NCBI RefSeq assembly: GCF_000422405.1
Contig: NZ_AULS01000014.1
Span: 1-64,000, forward strand
Source: Microbacterium luticocti DSM 19459
Lineage (GTDB): Bacteria; Actinomycetota; Actinomycetes; Actinomycetales; Microbacteriaceae
Direction: 5' to 3'
DNA length: 64,000 nt
Part shown: piece by piece, positions 16,284 to 26,022 of the stretch
Numbering within the stretch: the first letter of the stretch is position 1
How the letters are laid out: the number at the start of each line of letters is the position of its first letter
The notes under the pieces: generated by a model
Seen by the model: the letters and a program-made list of their open reading frames with translations, nothing else
Databases searched by the model: none
Told to the model about the DNA's origin: nothing
Made by a program: the position numbers and the translations under genes

Positions 16284-16375
16284 AGGGCCGGTTCCCCCAC
16301 GGGAGCCGGCCTTCCGGCGTGCCTGGGGCGGGGGTTTCGGTCGTGCGTGGGCCCGCGGCCGAGCCGGCACGAAGC

Positions 16376-16427
16376 GGAAGTTTCCACCCCCGCGCGGGTG
16401 GCCGCGGGCCCCCGCCCGTCCTACCGT
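16376..16427 (+). promoter_or_regulatory. T7SS-island promoter module, site 5 (EccC operon)
   Basis: GGAAGTTTCCACCCCC begins at 16376, TGG at 16399-16401, then 20 bp to TACCGT (16422-16427). Here the inner part is a palindrome, CCACCC-N6-GGGTGG. It drives the long operon starting at 16507, with a leader of about 75 nt. Confidence 0.75.
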
Positions 16428-16506
16428 CGGAAGCAAGCCCGAGCCCGAGCCCAGCTCGAAGCACAGACCCCGAACCCGAGACCAGACCGAGAGGACGGCA
16501 GCATCC

Positions 16507-19500
16507 ATGTGGCGAGTGAGCGTCCGGCCCACGCCGGAGAGCAGCCTCGAGCCGGTCGACGTCGTGGTCACGGCCGAGCAGGGCGGCTCGGTCGCCGACC
16601 TCGCCGCGAGCCTGGGCCGTCACCTCGCCGGCTCACAGGTGCTGCTCGCCCCCACCACCGCGGGTGTGCCGTGGCCGGCGCAGACCCCGCTGGCCGAGGC
16701 ACCGCTGCATGACGGCGACGTGCTGGATGTGGCATCCGTCGCCGACGACTGGCTCGACCGGCCCGCCCCGGCACGACCGCCCCGGGCGATCGTGCACATC
16801 CTCACCGGACCCGATGCGGGCGCCCGCATCCCGCTCACCGGCGAGGTCGCCACCATCGGCCGCGGCGCCGACGCCACCGTGCGGCTGAGCGACCCGCTCG
16901 TCTCACGCACCCACGCCCGCCTGCTGCTCGGCCGCGAGCCGGTGCTCAGCGACGAGGGATCCGCGCACGGCACCCGCGTCGCCGACCGCCCGGTCGGCCG
17001 CCCCCAACCGGTCGCCTGGGGCGAACGCATCAGCATCGGCTCCACCGTGCTGACCCTGCAGCCCGGCCGCGGCGCCGACACCGCCGCCGACCGCAGCATC
17101 TGGCGCTCGCCCCGTTTCGGCACCACGGTCGCCCCCGCCGAGGTCGACCTGCCCACCGCTCCCAGCGCGCCGCGCCGGCAGCCGTTCCCGTGGCCGATGA
17201 TCCTCATGCCGGTGATCATGGGCGGCGCCCTGTTCGCGACCATGCGCAACGCGTACTCGCTGATCTTCATGCTCGGCTTTCCGTCCATGATGGTGATCAC
17301 CCACCTCATCCAGCGCCGCGCGGCGAAGAAGGAGTTCGCCGAGCAGACCCGCACCTGGCGCGCCGACCTCGCCGACGGCCTCGCCGCGATCGACGCCGCC
17401 GCGGTCGCGCAACGGGCCAACGCCGTCGACGACGACCCCGACCCGGCCATCGTGCGCGACCGGGCCACCAGCGCCGACCGGCACATCTGGGTGCGGCAGG
17501 CCGACGACCCCGACTTCCTGCACATCCGCGCCGGGCTCGGCCCGCGCCCTGCCCTGGTCACCGGAAAACTCTCAGACCAGGGCGACCGCGCGCTGCGGGC
17601 CGAGGTGCGCACCGAGCTCGCCCGCCGCCACACCCTCGCCGACATGCCGGTCACGGTGCCGCTCGGCACGCTCACCGCGGTCGTCGGCGACGGCGACGAG
17701 CTCGACGAGTGGCTGCAGGCGGCCCTCATCCGCCTCGCCGCCACGCACTCCCCCAACGACGTGCGCATCGTCGCCGTGCTCTCGCACGAGCGCGCCCGCA
17801 TCGAATCGTGGCTGCGATGGATGCCTCATGCCGCGCCGCTGGCGGGAGGCCTCGCCTCGGTCGCGGTCGGTGCCGGTGACGGTCAGGCCCTGCTCGAAGA
17901 GCTGGCCCGCAGCGACGGCGGCACCGAGCACATCGTCTGCGTCATCGACTCCGCCGCGGGGCTGCCCCGCCGGCTCGTCGAGGGGGTGGCATCCGTCGCC
18001 GACGACAAGCGCCTGCACCTGCTCTGGGTCGGAGGCGACCTGGCCCGCGTGCCCGCCGCCACCGAGGTCGCCGTCGATCTGCCGGGTCGTGGCATCCGTC
18101 GCGCCGACCGCGGCGGCGTCGACGAGCTGACCTCGCCCGACCGGCTCGACCTCGGTTCGGCCTGGCGCGCCGCCCGGGCCCTGGGCGGCTATCGCGACGA
18201 GGCCGCCGTGCTCGCCGGCGAGTCGGCCCTGCCCGACCGGGTGCGGCTGCCCGAGCTGAGCACCGACCTGACGAACCTCGACGATCCCGACGCGATCGGC
18301 CAGCGGTGGGCGGCGAGCACCGGGCTGCGCGCCCAGCTGGGCATGGGCGCCGACGGGGTGTGCTCGATCGACCTGCGCGAGGACGGTCCGCACGGGTTGG
18401 TGGCCGGCACCACCGGCGCCGGCAAGAGCGAGCTGCTGCAGTCGCTGCTGTGCTCGCTCGCGGTCAACAATCCGCCCCGCCGCATCACGTTCCTGCTCGT
18501 GGACTACAAGGGCGGCGCCGCGTTCCGCGAGTGCGCGCAGTTGCCGCACACCGTCGGCTACATCACCGACCTCACCCCGGCGCTGGTGCAGCGTGCGCTC
18601 ACCTCGCTGCACGCCGAGCTCACCTCGCGCGAACACCTGCTCGCGCAGTACGGCGCGAAAGACCTCGTCGCCCTGGAGCGCACCCACCCCGAGGCCGCCC
18701 CGCCGAGCATGCTCATCTGCGTCGACGAGTTCGCCGCGCTGCTGGCCGAGGTGCCCGACTTCATCGACGGCATGGTCTCGATCGCGCAGCGGGGCCGGTC
18801 GCTGGGTATGCACATGATCCTCGCGACGCAGCGCCCGGCGGGCGTGGTGACCCCGCAGATCAAGGCGAACACCGACCTGCGCATCGCGCTGCGGGTCGCC
18901 TCGCCCGACGATTCCAGCGATGTGGTCGATGCTCCGGATGCCGCGAACCTGTCGCGTCGCACTCCCGGGCGGGCGCTGCTGCGCCGCACCGGGCACGGCA
19001 CCCGCGAGCTGGTGCAGGTGGCCTATGTGGGCGGCACCGAGCGGCTGCGCGAAAGCGGCGAGCGCGTGCAGGTGCGCCCGTTCACCGCCCGCGCCCTGCC
19101 CGAATCCGACGGCGGCACCGGCGAGCGGCTGCACGAGCACTCCGACCTGGAGCGCATCGTCGCCACCGTCACCACGGCGTTCCTGCGCAGCGGCGCGGCC
19201 GCGCCCAAGCGTCCGTGGATCCCCCCGCTGCCCGACGAGTTGCCGATCGCGGCCATCGAGCCGGGGCGTCTGGCGATCGGCGCCGACGCCCGCGACGAGG
19301 CCGCGATCGCCGGATCGGGCACCGACGTCACCGTGGTCGAGCAGCGTCCGGGCCAGGTGCTGCTCGGGGTGCGTGACATCCCCGCCGAGCAGCGGCAGGA
19401 GCCGTGGCTGGTCGACTACGCCCGCACCGGCCACCTGCTCGTGTACGGGGCGTCGGGATCGGGCAAGACCGAACTGCTGCGCACGGTCGCGGCATCCGTC

Positions 19501-20850
19501 ACCGCCGCCGGTGACGCCGCACCCGCGTGCGTGTACGGCATCGACGCGGGCGGCGGCGGACTCACTGTGCTCGAGCGGCTGGGGTCGGTCGGCTCGATCG
19601 TCGTCGAGCAGGCGACCGAACGGATGCTGCGGCTGATCCGCATGGTGCACCGCACCGTGATCGACCGCAACGCGATGCTGGCCGCCCGCGGTGTGGCCGA
19701 CCTCGATGCGCTGGCGGCGACCGGGGTGCACACGCAGCGCATCCACCTGCTGATCGACAACCTGCCGGCGGTGCTCGACGCACTCGAGGGCGGCGGGGCG
19801 CTGCGCCGTCAGCACGCCGACCAGCTGCTGACCGTGCTGCAGGAGGGCCGCCGCGCCGGGGTGCACGTGACCGCGACCGCCCCGCAGCGCACCGGGCTTC
19901 CCAGCCAGGTGCAGGCGGCGTTCGGCGGCCGGGTGGTGTTGCGCATGAGCGTCGCCGACGACTACGGCATGCTCGGCGTGGCGACCGGCGTGCTCGACGC
20001 CGACTCCCCCGCCGGCCGGGGCCTGGTCGGCCACCACGAGGTGCACGTGGCGACCCTGGGCGGTGCGGGAACCCCGCAGCAGGCCGAGCACCTCGACGAG
20101 CTGATGGCGCACCTGCCCGGCCGCTACGACGAGGTCTCGCCGACCCCGGTGCCGGTCATGCCGACCCGGTTGCCGCAGCGGCTGCTGCCGCGCCCGGCCC
20201 GCGACGAGCTCGTCGTCGGCGTCGAAGAGGACGTCGTCGCCCCCGTCTCGCTGCGGATGTGCGACGGTCCGGTGCTTGTGACCGGCCGCGCCCGGTCGGG
20301 CCGCACCTCGGCGCTGGTCGGTCTGGCGCAACTGGCGCACCGCGCCGAAGAACCGGCCCGTGTCGTGCTGATCGGGCCGGGGGCGGATGCCGCGGGGCCG
20401 CTGCCGGCCGACATGCCGGTCACCGTGCTCACCGACCCGGCCTCAGCCGCCGCCTGGGCGCAGGCCGAGGCATCCCGCACCGACACCGGCTGGACGCTCG
20501 TGCTCGTCGACGACGTGCACGTGTGGGAGCGGGCGTGGGAGGCGGCCGGCGACGAGCGCCGTGCGCTCGAGGCGCTGACCGCGCTGGTCGGGCGGCCCAA
20601 CCTGGCGCTGGTCGTCGCGACCGATCCCGACGAGGCGCGGTCGCGCCAGCACATCCCGGGGCTGGTGGCCGCCGTCCGCCGCGCGCGACGGGCGATGCTG
20701 ATCTCGCCCGAGATGGGCGACGGCACCCTGGTGGGTGCGCAGGTGCCGATGAGCGCGCACGAATCGCTGTCGGGCATCGGCCGCGGGCTGCTGATCGCGG
20801 GTGGGGCTGCGCAGGTCGTGCAACTACTATGTGCGTCGGGGGAGGACTGA
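16507..20850 (+). CDS. eccC: EccC/EssC-like T7SS ATPase (FHA plus FtsK/SpoIIIE domains)
   Basis: 1447 aa. Residues 1-85 form a small beta-rich (ubiquitin- or FHA-like) domain. Residues about 95-185 are an FHA domain (TIGRGADATVRLSDP, SRTHARL, SDEGSAHGTRV). Two membrane spans follow near 225-275. Three ATPase modules follow: D1 with Walker A GTTGAGKS (about 634-641) and Walker B ICVDEFAALL; D2 with GASGSGKT (about 981-988) and LLIDNLPAVL; D3 with a degenerate GRARSGRTS (about 1259) and LVLVDDVHVWE. This is the motor that exports WXG100 proteins. N-terminal FHA modules are typical of EssC (T7SSb), less of mycobacterial EccC. EccB, EccD, EccE and mycosin genes are not in the window. It ends 2 bp before the fn3 gene. 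Confidence 0.93.
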   Translation: MWRVSVRPTPESSLEPVDVVVTAEQGGSVADLAASLGRHLAGSQVLLAPTTAGVPWPAQTPLAEAPLHDGDVLDVASVADDWLDRPAPARPPRAIVHILTGPDAGARIPLTGEVATIGRGADATVRLSDPLVSRTHARLLLGREPVLSDEGSAHGTRVADRPVGRPQPVAWGERISIGSTVLTLQPGRGADTAADRSIWRSPRFGTTVAPAEVDLPTAPSAPRRQPFPWPMILMPVIMGGALFATMRNAYSLIFMLGFPSMMVITHLIQRRAAKKEFAEQTRTWRADLADGLAAIDAAAVAQRANAVDDDPDPAIVRDRATSADRHIWVRQADDPDFLHIRAGLGPRPALVTGKLSDQGDRALRAEVRTELARRHTLADMPVTVPLGTLTAVVGDGDELDEWLQAALIRLAATHSPNDVRIVAVLSHERARIESWLRWMPHAAPLAGGLASVAVGAGDGQALLEELARSDGGTEHIVCVIDSAAGLPRRLVEGVASVADDKRLHLLWVGGDLARVPAATEVAVDLPGRGIRRADRGGVDELTSPDRLDLGSAWRAARALGGYRDEAAVLAGESALPDRVRLPELSTDLTNLDDPDAIGQRWAASTGLRAQLGMGADGVCSIDLREDGPHGLVAGTTGAGKSELLQSLLCSLAVNNPPRRITFLLVDYKGGAAFRECAQLPHTVGYITDLTPALVQRALTSLHAELTSREHLLAQYGAKDLVALERTHPEAAPPSMLICVDEFAALLAEVPDFIDGMVSIAQRGRSLGMHMILATQRPAGVVTPQIKANTDLRIALRVASPDDSSDVVDAPDAANLSRRTPGRALLRRTGHGTRELVQVAYVGGTERLRESGERVQVRPFTARALPESDGGTGERLHEHSDLERIVATVTTAFLRSGAAAPKRPWIPPLPDELPIAAIEPGRLAIGADARDEAAIAGSGTDVTVVEQRPGQVLLGVRDIPAEQRQEPWLVDYARTGHLLVYGASGSGKTELLRTVAASVTAAGDAAPACVYGIDAGGGGLTVLERLGSVGSIVVEQATERMLRLIRMVHRTVIDRNAMLAARGVADLDALAATGVHTQRIHLLIDNLPAVLDALEGGGALRRQHADQLLTVLQEGRRAGVHVTATAPQRTGLPSQVQAAFGGRVVLRMSVADDYGMLGVATGVLDADSPAGRGLVGHHEVHVATLGGAGTPQQAEHLDELMAHLPGRYDEVSPTPVPVMPTRLPQRLLPRPARDELVVGVEEDVVAPVSLRMCDGPVLVTGRARSGRTSALVGLAQLAHRAEEPARVVLIGPGADAAGPLPADMPVTVLTDPASAAAWAQAEASRTDTGWTLVLVDDVHVWERAWEAAGDERRALEALTALVGRPNLALVVATDPDEARSRQHIPGLVAAVRRARRAMLISPEMGDGTLVGAQVPMSAHESLSGIGRGLLIAGGAAQVVQLLCASGED

Positions 20851-20852
20851 TC

Positions 20853-23800
20853 ATGTCCGGATGGTGGTCCCGTATGTCTCGGGGGCGCGATCGGGGGCTC
20901 GTCGAAGTGGGCGTGGCCGCCGGGGGCGCATTGCTGGTGATCGGAGCGCTCGCCGGAAACGGCGTGGCCGCGACCGTGGTCGACATGTCGGACGGGCAGA
21001 CCTGGCTGCCCGGGCAGCACGGCCGCATCGTGCAGGTGAACCCGGCCACCGGCACCGCCGAGCGCAGACTCATCGTCGGCGCCGACGGCAGCCGGCTGAC
21101 GATCGCGCAGAACGCCGGCGACCTCATCGTCAACGACGAGACCACCGGAACGCTCACCGCCGTGGACCTGACCGCACTGGTCGCCAGCGGCAGCCGCAGC
21201 GCGGGTACCGACGAGCGGGTGCTGGTCGGTGGCGGCCGCGTGGTGCTCGTCGACACCGACCCGGGCACGGTGCGCGCGGTCGACCCGCTCACGCTCGCAG
21301 ACCTCGGCACCCCGTTCCGCACCGACCAGAAGATCGCCGATGCCGCGGTCGACGGCGACGGCGACGTGTGGGTGCTCACCGACAGCGGCACGCTCACCCA
21401 GCTGGACTACTCGACCACCGCCGGCGCGTTCCACACCGGCCAGCACCGCCCGGTCGCGGGCGCCGGCGCACGCAGCCGCCTGGTGCCGCATGAGAAGGGC
21501 GTCACCGTGTTCGCCGCCGACGGCGGTGCCGTGGTGCAGGTGGGGGCGGGGTCGGATGTCGCGGTGACGGTGCCCGATCTGGACGGCACGGTCGCGGCCG
21601 CACCGCGGTCGCCGGCCAGTCTCGTGCCCGCGTCGGCGACCGACTCGGGCCGGGTGTTCCTGCTGTCGGACCGTGATCTGCTGCAGGTGGACGTCGCGGG
21701 TCTGGGATGCGACCGGCCCGGCGGGCCGCAGGTGTTCGACCAGCGCGTGTACGTGCCGTGCCTGGGCAAGGGCCGGGTCATGGTGCTCGACCACAACGGG
21801 CACCGTGCCGGTGCCGACATCGTCGTGCCCGGTGGCGGCGACCCGCAGTTCACCGCCGACGAGGGCCGCCTGTTCGTCACGACGGCGAACGACGGACGCA
21901 CCGTGGTGGTGCAGCCGGACGGCTCGACCGGGGTCGTCGACCTCGACCAGCCGAGCGTGCCCGAGACCCGCGTCGACGCCCCTGCACCGGTGACGATCCC
22001 GAAGGTGACCTCGCCGTGGACCGACCGGCACGACCAGGTCGACCGACGCGACCACCGGCATGACCAGGGCGACCGGCATGACCAGGGCGACCGCGACGGC
22101 GACCACGGCCGTCCTCACCGCGGCGACGACCAGGCCACGCCCGACCCGACGCCGCCGGTGACCGGCCCGGTCACCGAGCCCACCACTCCCCCCGACGACG
22201 GCGGTCCCGGCACGCCGACAGATGCCCCGACGGACGCGCCCACCGACGGACCGACCGACGGACCGGGCACGCCGACCGACGATCCCACCGACGGACCGGG
22301 TACGCCCACCGACGATCCCACCCCGAGCGCCGACCCGGTGCGCGACCTGGCCGCGTCGGTGCAGCCGGACGGCGACGTCGACCTGACCTGGACGGCACCC
22401 GACGTGGCCCCGACCGACTACCTGGTGACCAGTTCCGACGGCACCACGTCGCTGACCGTGCCCGGGGATGCCACCGAGGCCGTGGCATCCGGCCTGGCCT
22501 GCGGCCGCACCGTCACGCTCACCGTCACCGCCCGCTACGACGGCGGCGCCGCGGCCGCGCGCACCGACGTGCGCACCGCGGACTGCCCGGTCGACCCCGC
22601 CGACCTGAACCCGCGTGATGTGACCGCATCGGCCACCGGCGGCGCGGTGACCGTGTCGTGGAGCGCGCCGACCGTGGCCGCCACCGGGTACACGATCTCG
22701 GGCGGTGGGGTGAGCACGACCGCGCCGGCCGGCGCCACCTCGGCCACGCTGTCGGGCATCGCGTGCGGCACCACCGCGACCGTCACGGTGACCGCCGCGC
22801 ACTCCGGCCTGCCCGCCGGCAGCGCCGGCGCCGACGTGACCACTCCGGCATGCCCGGTCACGCCGACGGCGACGGCGGCCACGAACGTCGTGGCCACAGC
22901 ATCCGGAACCAGCGTCACCGTCACCTGGAACGCGGCGAGCTCGGGCGCCGACGAGTACCTGGTCAAGCGCTCGGGCGGGTCGTGGACCTCGGCCGGCACG
23001 AAGACCTCGCTCACCTTCACCGGGCTCGGTTACGGCAGCTACACGTTCACGGTGCAGACCCAGCTGGGCGCCTCGAGCGCGAACTCGGCCGCCAGCAACA
23101 GCGTGACGCTCGTCGCCGCGCCCGGCGCACCCGGTACGCCCGTGGTCGACAGCCTGGACGGTGACGGGCACGCGGTCGACTTCAGCGCGCACTGGGCGGC
23201 GGCACCGGCCAACGGCGCGCCGGTGACCTACACCGTGAAGTACACCGGCGCGGGCCGGTCGAAGACCGTCACCACGACGGCGACGTCGGTGCACGACACG
23301 CTGGTGTGCAACCCGGGCAAGGAGTTCCTGTGCGGCGACGGGCCGGGCGATGAGCCCGGCACGATCTCGGTGACCGTCACCGTCACCCCCGTCAACAGTG
23401 CCGGCACCGGGCCCAGCGCGACCGGCAGCGGCAGCAAGGAGGTCAACCCCGGCCAGCCGGCACCACCGCCGCCGCCGGCGCCGAAGAACGGCGACACCGT
23501 GGTCACCTCGATCCTGGCGACCGTGCCCGACCCGCACCAGGAGTATGTGAGCTACACGATCCGCGCCAAGGCGCCGGCGTCGTGGGCGTCGTTCACCGGC
23601 ACCTGCACGCTGCACGTCACCATGGGCGGGAAGCCCGCGGGGAACCCGCAGATCTCGTGCGGGGCGAACGGCGTGGTCTTCACGTCGAACCTCAACACCA
23701 CCGACGGCACGACGATCACCGCGAACGTGACCGCATCCGGCGGCGGAGTGAACGTGACGTCGGCGACCAAGTCCCGGGTCGTGCTGCCGCGCGACAACTG

Positions 23801-24305
23801 GCCGTACTGCGACCCGAACAAGCGCGTGTGCGAGGCGCCGGCATCGCTGCGCACCGGCGACCCCGACGTGAGTGTCATCCCGGCCCCGTGGCATCTGCCC
23901 GACGTGCCGAACCCGCCGGTGATGGCTGCGGGCGTGCTGATGCTCGGGTGCGCCGGCGCCCTGCGCACCGGTGGACTGGTGCGCCGTCGCCGGGCCGGCG
24001 CACGCGGCGGGCGGGCCGAGACCGCCGCCGCTTCGCGCGCTGGGGTGACCGAGACCGCCGCCGGTTCGTGCGCCGGGACCACCGCCCCGTCCCGCGCCGA
24101 GGTGATCGAGACCACCACCGGTCCGCGCGCCGAGGTGATCGAGACCACCACCGGTCCGCGCGCCGAGGTGATCGAGACCACCGCCGGCTCGCACACCGAG
24201 GTACGTGAGACCGCTGCCGCTTGCCGCGCCGAGGTGATCGAGAGCACCACTTGGTACCCCGGGGCAGCTGAGACCACCGCCGCTTCGAACGGAGAGACCG
24301 CATGA
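20853..24305 (+). CDS. Beta-propeller and fibronectin-III membrane protein (PFNA 'fn3' protein)
   Basis: 1150 aa. One N-terminal span (about 17-38, VEVGVAAGGALLVIGALAG), then a propeller-like repeat region (about 45-385; repeats such as GRIVQVNPATGTAERR, GTVRAVDPLTLADLG, GRVMVLDHNGH). A His/Asp-rich linker (HDQVDRRDHRHDQGDRHDQG) and a Pro/Thr/Asp linker with GTPTDDPTDGP repeats follow, then about four Fn3 domains (from about 498), a Cys-rich end and a C-terminal span near 1022-1042. The cytosolic tail is Arg-rich and carries 11-residue repeats RAEVIETTTGP. It should link the ATPase or kinase to the cell surface. It starts 2 bp after eccC and overlaps moxR by 4 bp. Confidence 0.85.
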   Translation: MSGWWSRMSRGRDRGLVEVGVAAGGALLVIGALAGNGVAATVVDMSDGQTWLPGQHGRIVQVNPATGTAERRLIVGADGSRLTIAQNAGDLIVNDETTGTLTAVDLTALVASGSRSAGTDERVLVGGGRVVLVDTDPGTVRAVDPLTLADLGTPFRTDQKIADAAVDGDGDVWVLTDSGTLTQLDYSTTAGAFHTGQHRPVAGAGARSRLVPHEKGVTVFAADGGAVVQVGAGSDVAVTVPDLDGTVAAAPRSPASLVPASATDSGRVFLLSDRDLLQVDVAGLGCDRPGGPQVFDQRVYVPCLGKGRVMVLDHNGHRAGADIVVPGGGDPQFTADEGRLFVTTANDGRTVVVQPDGSTGVVDLDQPSVPETRVDAPAPVTIPKVTSPWTDRHDQVDRRDHRHDQGDRHDQGDRDGDHGRPHRGDDQATPDPTPPVTGPVTEPTTPPDDGGPGTPTDAPTDAPTDGPTDGPGTPTDDPTDGPGTPTDDPTPSADPVRDLAASVQPDGDVDLTWTAPDVAPTDYLVTSSDGTTSLTVPGDATEAVASGLACGRTVTLTVTARYDGGAAAARTDVRTADCPVDPADLNPRDVTASATGGAVTVSWSAPTVAATGYTISGGGVSTTAPAGATSATLSGIACGTTATVTVTAAHSGLPAGSAGADVTTPACPVTPTATAATNVVATASGTSVTVTWNAASSGADEYLVKRSGGSWTSAGTKTSLTFTGLGYGSYTFTVQTQLGASSANSAASNSVTLVAAPGAPGTPVVDSLDGDGHAVDFSAHWAAAPANGAPVTYTVKYTGAGRSKTVTTTATSVHDTLVCNPGKEFLCGDGPGDEPGTISVTVTVTPVNSAGTGPSATGSGSKEVNPGQPAPPPPPAPKNGDTVVTSILATVPDPHQEYVSYTIRAKAPASWASFTGTCTLHVTMGGKPAGNPQISCGANGVVFTSNLNTTDGTTITANVTASGGGVNVTSATKSRVVLPRDNWPYCDPNKRVCEAPASLRTGDPDVSVIPAPWHLPDVPNPPVMAAGVLMLGCAGALRTGGLVRRRRAGARGGRAETAAASRAGVTETAAGSCAGTTAPSRAEVIETTTGPRAEVIETTTGPRAEVIETTAGSHTEVRETAAACRAEVIESTTWYPGAAETTAASNGETA
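24092..24195. repeat. 33-bp in-frame minisatellite in the fn3 gene tail
   Basis: Three direct copies of a 33-bp unit (CGCGCCGAGGTGATCGAGAC plus ACCACCGGTCCG) encode RAEVIETTTGP three times, with degenerate flanking copies. Copies 1 and 2 are identical, so the repeat is recent. It lengthens only the cytosolic tail. Confidence 0.8.
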
Positions 24306-25294
24306 CCGACGACATCCGGCAGGACGCGCCACCCAGCGAGGCGGACGTCGCACGGTTCCGGCTGCTGCACGACGCGGTGGTGGATGCGGTGTGCGAGGCG
24401 CTGCACGGAAAGCGCACCGTCGTGGAGCTGGTGGCTGTGGCGTTGTTCGCGGGCGGGCATGTGCTTCTGGAAGATGTGCCCGGCACCGGCAAGACGACGC
24501 TGGCCCGTGCATTCTCGGCGGCGGTGGGCGGCATCTCGCGGCGCATCCAGTTCACGCCCGACCTGCTGCCGGCCGATGTCACCGGCACGAGCGTGTTCGA
24601 CCCGGCGACCGGGCAGATCTCGTTCCGGCCCGGGCCGGTGTTCGCGAACGTGCTGCTGGCCGACGAGATCAACCGGGCCGCCGCGAAGACCCAGTCGGCA
24701 CTGCTCGAGGTGATGGCCGAGCACACCGTCACCGCCGACGGGGTGGCGCAGCCGGTGCCCGACCCGTTCCTGGTGATCGCCACGCAGAACCCGGTCGACC
24801 TGGACGGCACCTATCGGCTGCCCGAGGCGCAGTTGGACCGGTTCCTGGTGCGGGTGCACATCGGCTACCCCGATGTCGACCATGAGATCGCGGTGCTGCG
24901 GCCGGGCAGCAGCGCCGGCCGGGTGGATCGGGTGCGGCAGGTGACGAGCCCCGAGGCGGTGGCATCCACGACCCGGATGCTCGCCGGACTGCACGTGGCC
25001 GACCCGATCCTCGGGTATGTGCGCGCCCTGGGCGCCGCCACCCGCGCCGACGAACGGCTGCGGCTGGGTGCGTCGACCCGGGCGCTGCGTGCGCTGGTGG
25101 GCGCCGCGCAGGTGCGGGCGGCCACCCAGGGTCGGCACTATGTGGTGCCCTCGGACGTGCAGCAGCTGGCGGTTCCGGTGCTCGCACACCGACTGGTGCC
25201 CACGCGCGAGGCGCTGCTGGCCGGCACCGGCGCCGAAGACGTGCTGGCTGACGTGATCGCCCGCGTCGAGGCGCCGCGGCCCACACCGGCATGA
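24302..25294 (+). CDS. MoxR-type AAA+ ATPase
   Basis: 330 aa, full length. Walker A VPGTGKTTLA (about residues 60-69), Walker B LLADEINRA, sensor 1 IATQNP, arginine finger region LPEAQLDRFLVRV, and the C-terminal lid. MoxR ATPases are chaperone-like factors that assemble or activate partner complexes and are nearly always beside DUF58/vWA proteins, as here. ATGA overlap with the fn3 gene and with the next frame (25291) indicates coupled translation. Cytosolic. Confidence 0.93.
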   Translation: MTDDIRQDAPPSEADVARFRLLHDAVVDAVCEALHGKRTVVELVAVALFAGGHVLLEDVPGTGKTTLARAFSAAVGGISRRIQFTPDLLPADVTGTSVFDPATGQISFRPGPVFANVLLADEINRAAAKTQSALLEVMAEHTVTADGVAQPVPDPFLVIATQNPVDLDGTYRLPEAQLDRFLVRVHIGYPDVDHEIAVLRPGSSAGRVDRVRQVTSPEAVASTTRMLAGLHVADPILGYVRALGAATRADERLRLGASTRALRALVGAAQVRAATQGRHYVVPSDVQQLAVPVLAHRLVPTREALLAGTGAEDVLADVIARVEAPRPTPA

Positions 25295-26022
25295 GCGGGC
25301 GGGTGCCGGCGCAGGTCGCGTCGGATGCGGCATCCGCACGCCGCGGCCGGCCCGTGCAGGTCGCGTCGGGTGCGGTATCCGCACGCCGCGCTCGGCTCCT
25401 GCGGGTCGTGTGGGATGCGGCATCCACACGCCGCGGCCGGCTCGTGCAGGTCGCAGAAGACGCCCACCCCGCCACCGCTACCCGGCCACTTCTGCGACCG
25501 CGCGCACGTGAGGTCGCAGAAGCTGCCGCCCCAGAGGACGCCGGAAGGCGTTTTCTGCGACCCGCGTCGACAACGCGCCGCGTCGCGCCGACCGGGACGG
25601 CTGCATCCCCCCACGCGACCGCGCCGGCCGCGGCATCCGCGCGCCGCGGGCGGCTCGTGCAGGTCGCAGAAGACGCCCACTCCGCCGCCGCTACCCGGCC
25701 ACTTCTGCGACCGCGCGCACGTGAGGTCGCAGAAGCGGCCGCCTCAGAGGACGCCCGAGGGCGCTTTCTGCGACCGGCGCCGAGAACATACCGCCCAGAG
25801 CCGGCCGGGGTCGATGCATCCCCGCGCGCGACGGCGCCGGATGCGGCATCCGCGCGCCGCGGCCGGTCCGTGCAGGTCGCAGAAGACACCCACCCCGCCA
25901 CCGCTACCCGGCCACTTCTGCGACAGGGCTTGCGACGGGTCGCAGAAGCGGCCGCCTCAGAGGACGCCCAAGGGCGTGTTCTGCGACCCTCACCGATCGC
26001 GCCGATCGGGGCGGCAGCGTGA
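25291..26022 (+). CDS. Repeat-encoded Arg/Ala-rich frame between moxR and DUF58 (doubtful gene)
   Basis: 243 codons without a stop. It overlaps moxR by 4 bp (ATGA) and the DUF58 gene by 4 bp (GTGA). The sequence is three 71-residue repeats, each with RRGRLVQVAEDAH, TATRPLLRPRAREVAEAAA and FLRP; these are translations of DNA containing inverted GGTCGCAGAA cores. No fold or family is visible and the composition (Arg, Ala) fits non-coding repeat DNA. Yet both coupling overlaps and the open frame are preserved through a 213-bp (71-codon) period. Either it is a translated spacer that keeps ribosomes moving to DUF58, or a chance frame. Confidence 0.35.
   Translation: MSGRVPAQVASDAASARRGRPVQVASGAVSARRARLLRVVWDAASTRRGRLVQVAEDAHPATATRPLLRPRAREVAEAAAPEDAGRRFLRPASTTRRVAPTGTAASPHATAPAAASARRGRLVQVAEDAHSAAATRPLLRPRAREVAEAAASEDARGRFLRPAPRTYRPEPAGVDASPRATAPDAASARRGRSVQVAEDTHPATATRPLLRQGLRRVAEAAASEDAQGRVLRPSPIAPIGAAA
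25390..26000. repeat. Three-copy 213-bp tandem array with inverted GGTCGCAGAA cores
   Basis: The marker GTGCAGGTCGCAGAAG occurs at 25444, 25657 and 25870, exactly 213 bp apart. Each unit has CAGGTCGCAGAA, then CACTTCTGCGACC, then GAGGTCGCAGAAG and a final TTCTGCGACC, giving two stem-forming pairs. The period is a multiple of three, unlike most other arrays in the window. Confidence 0.85.

Noticed and set aside
20124..24512. A 1462-codon minus-strand frame
   Set aside because: Antisense of eccC, fn3 and moxR; composition is that of a shadow frame and no domain is visible.
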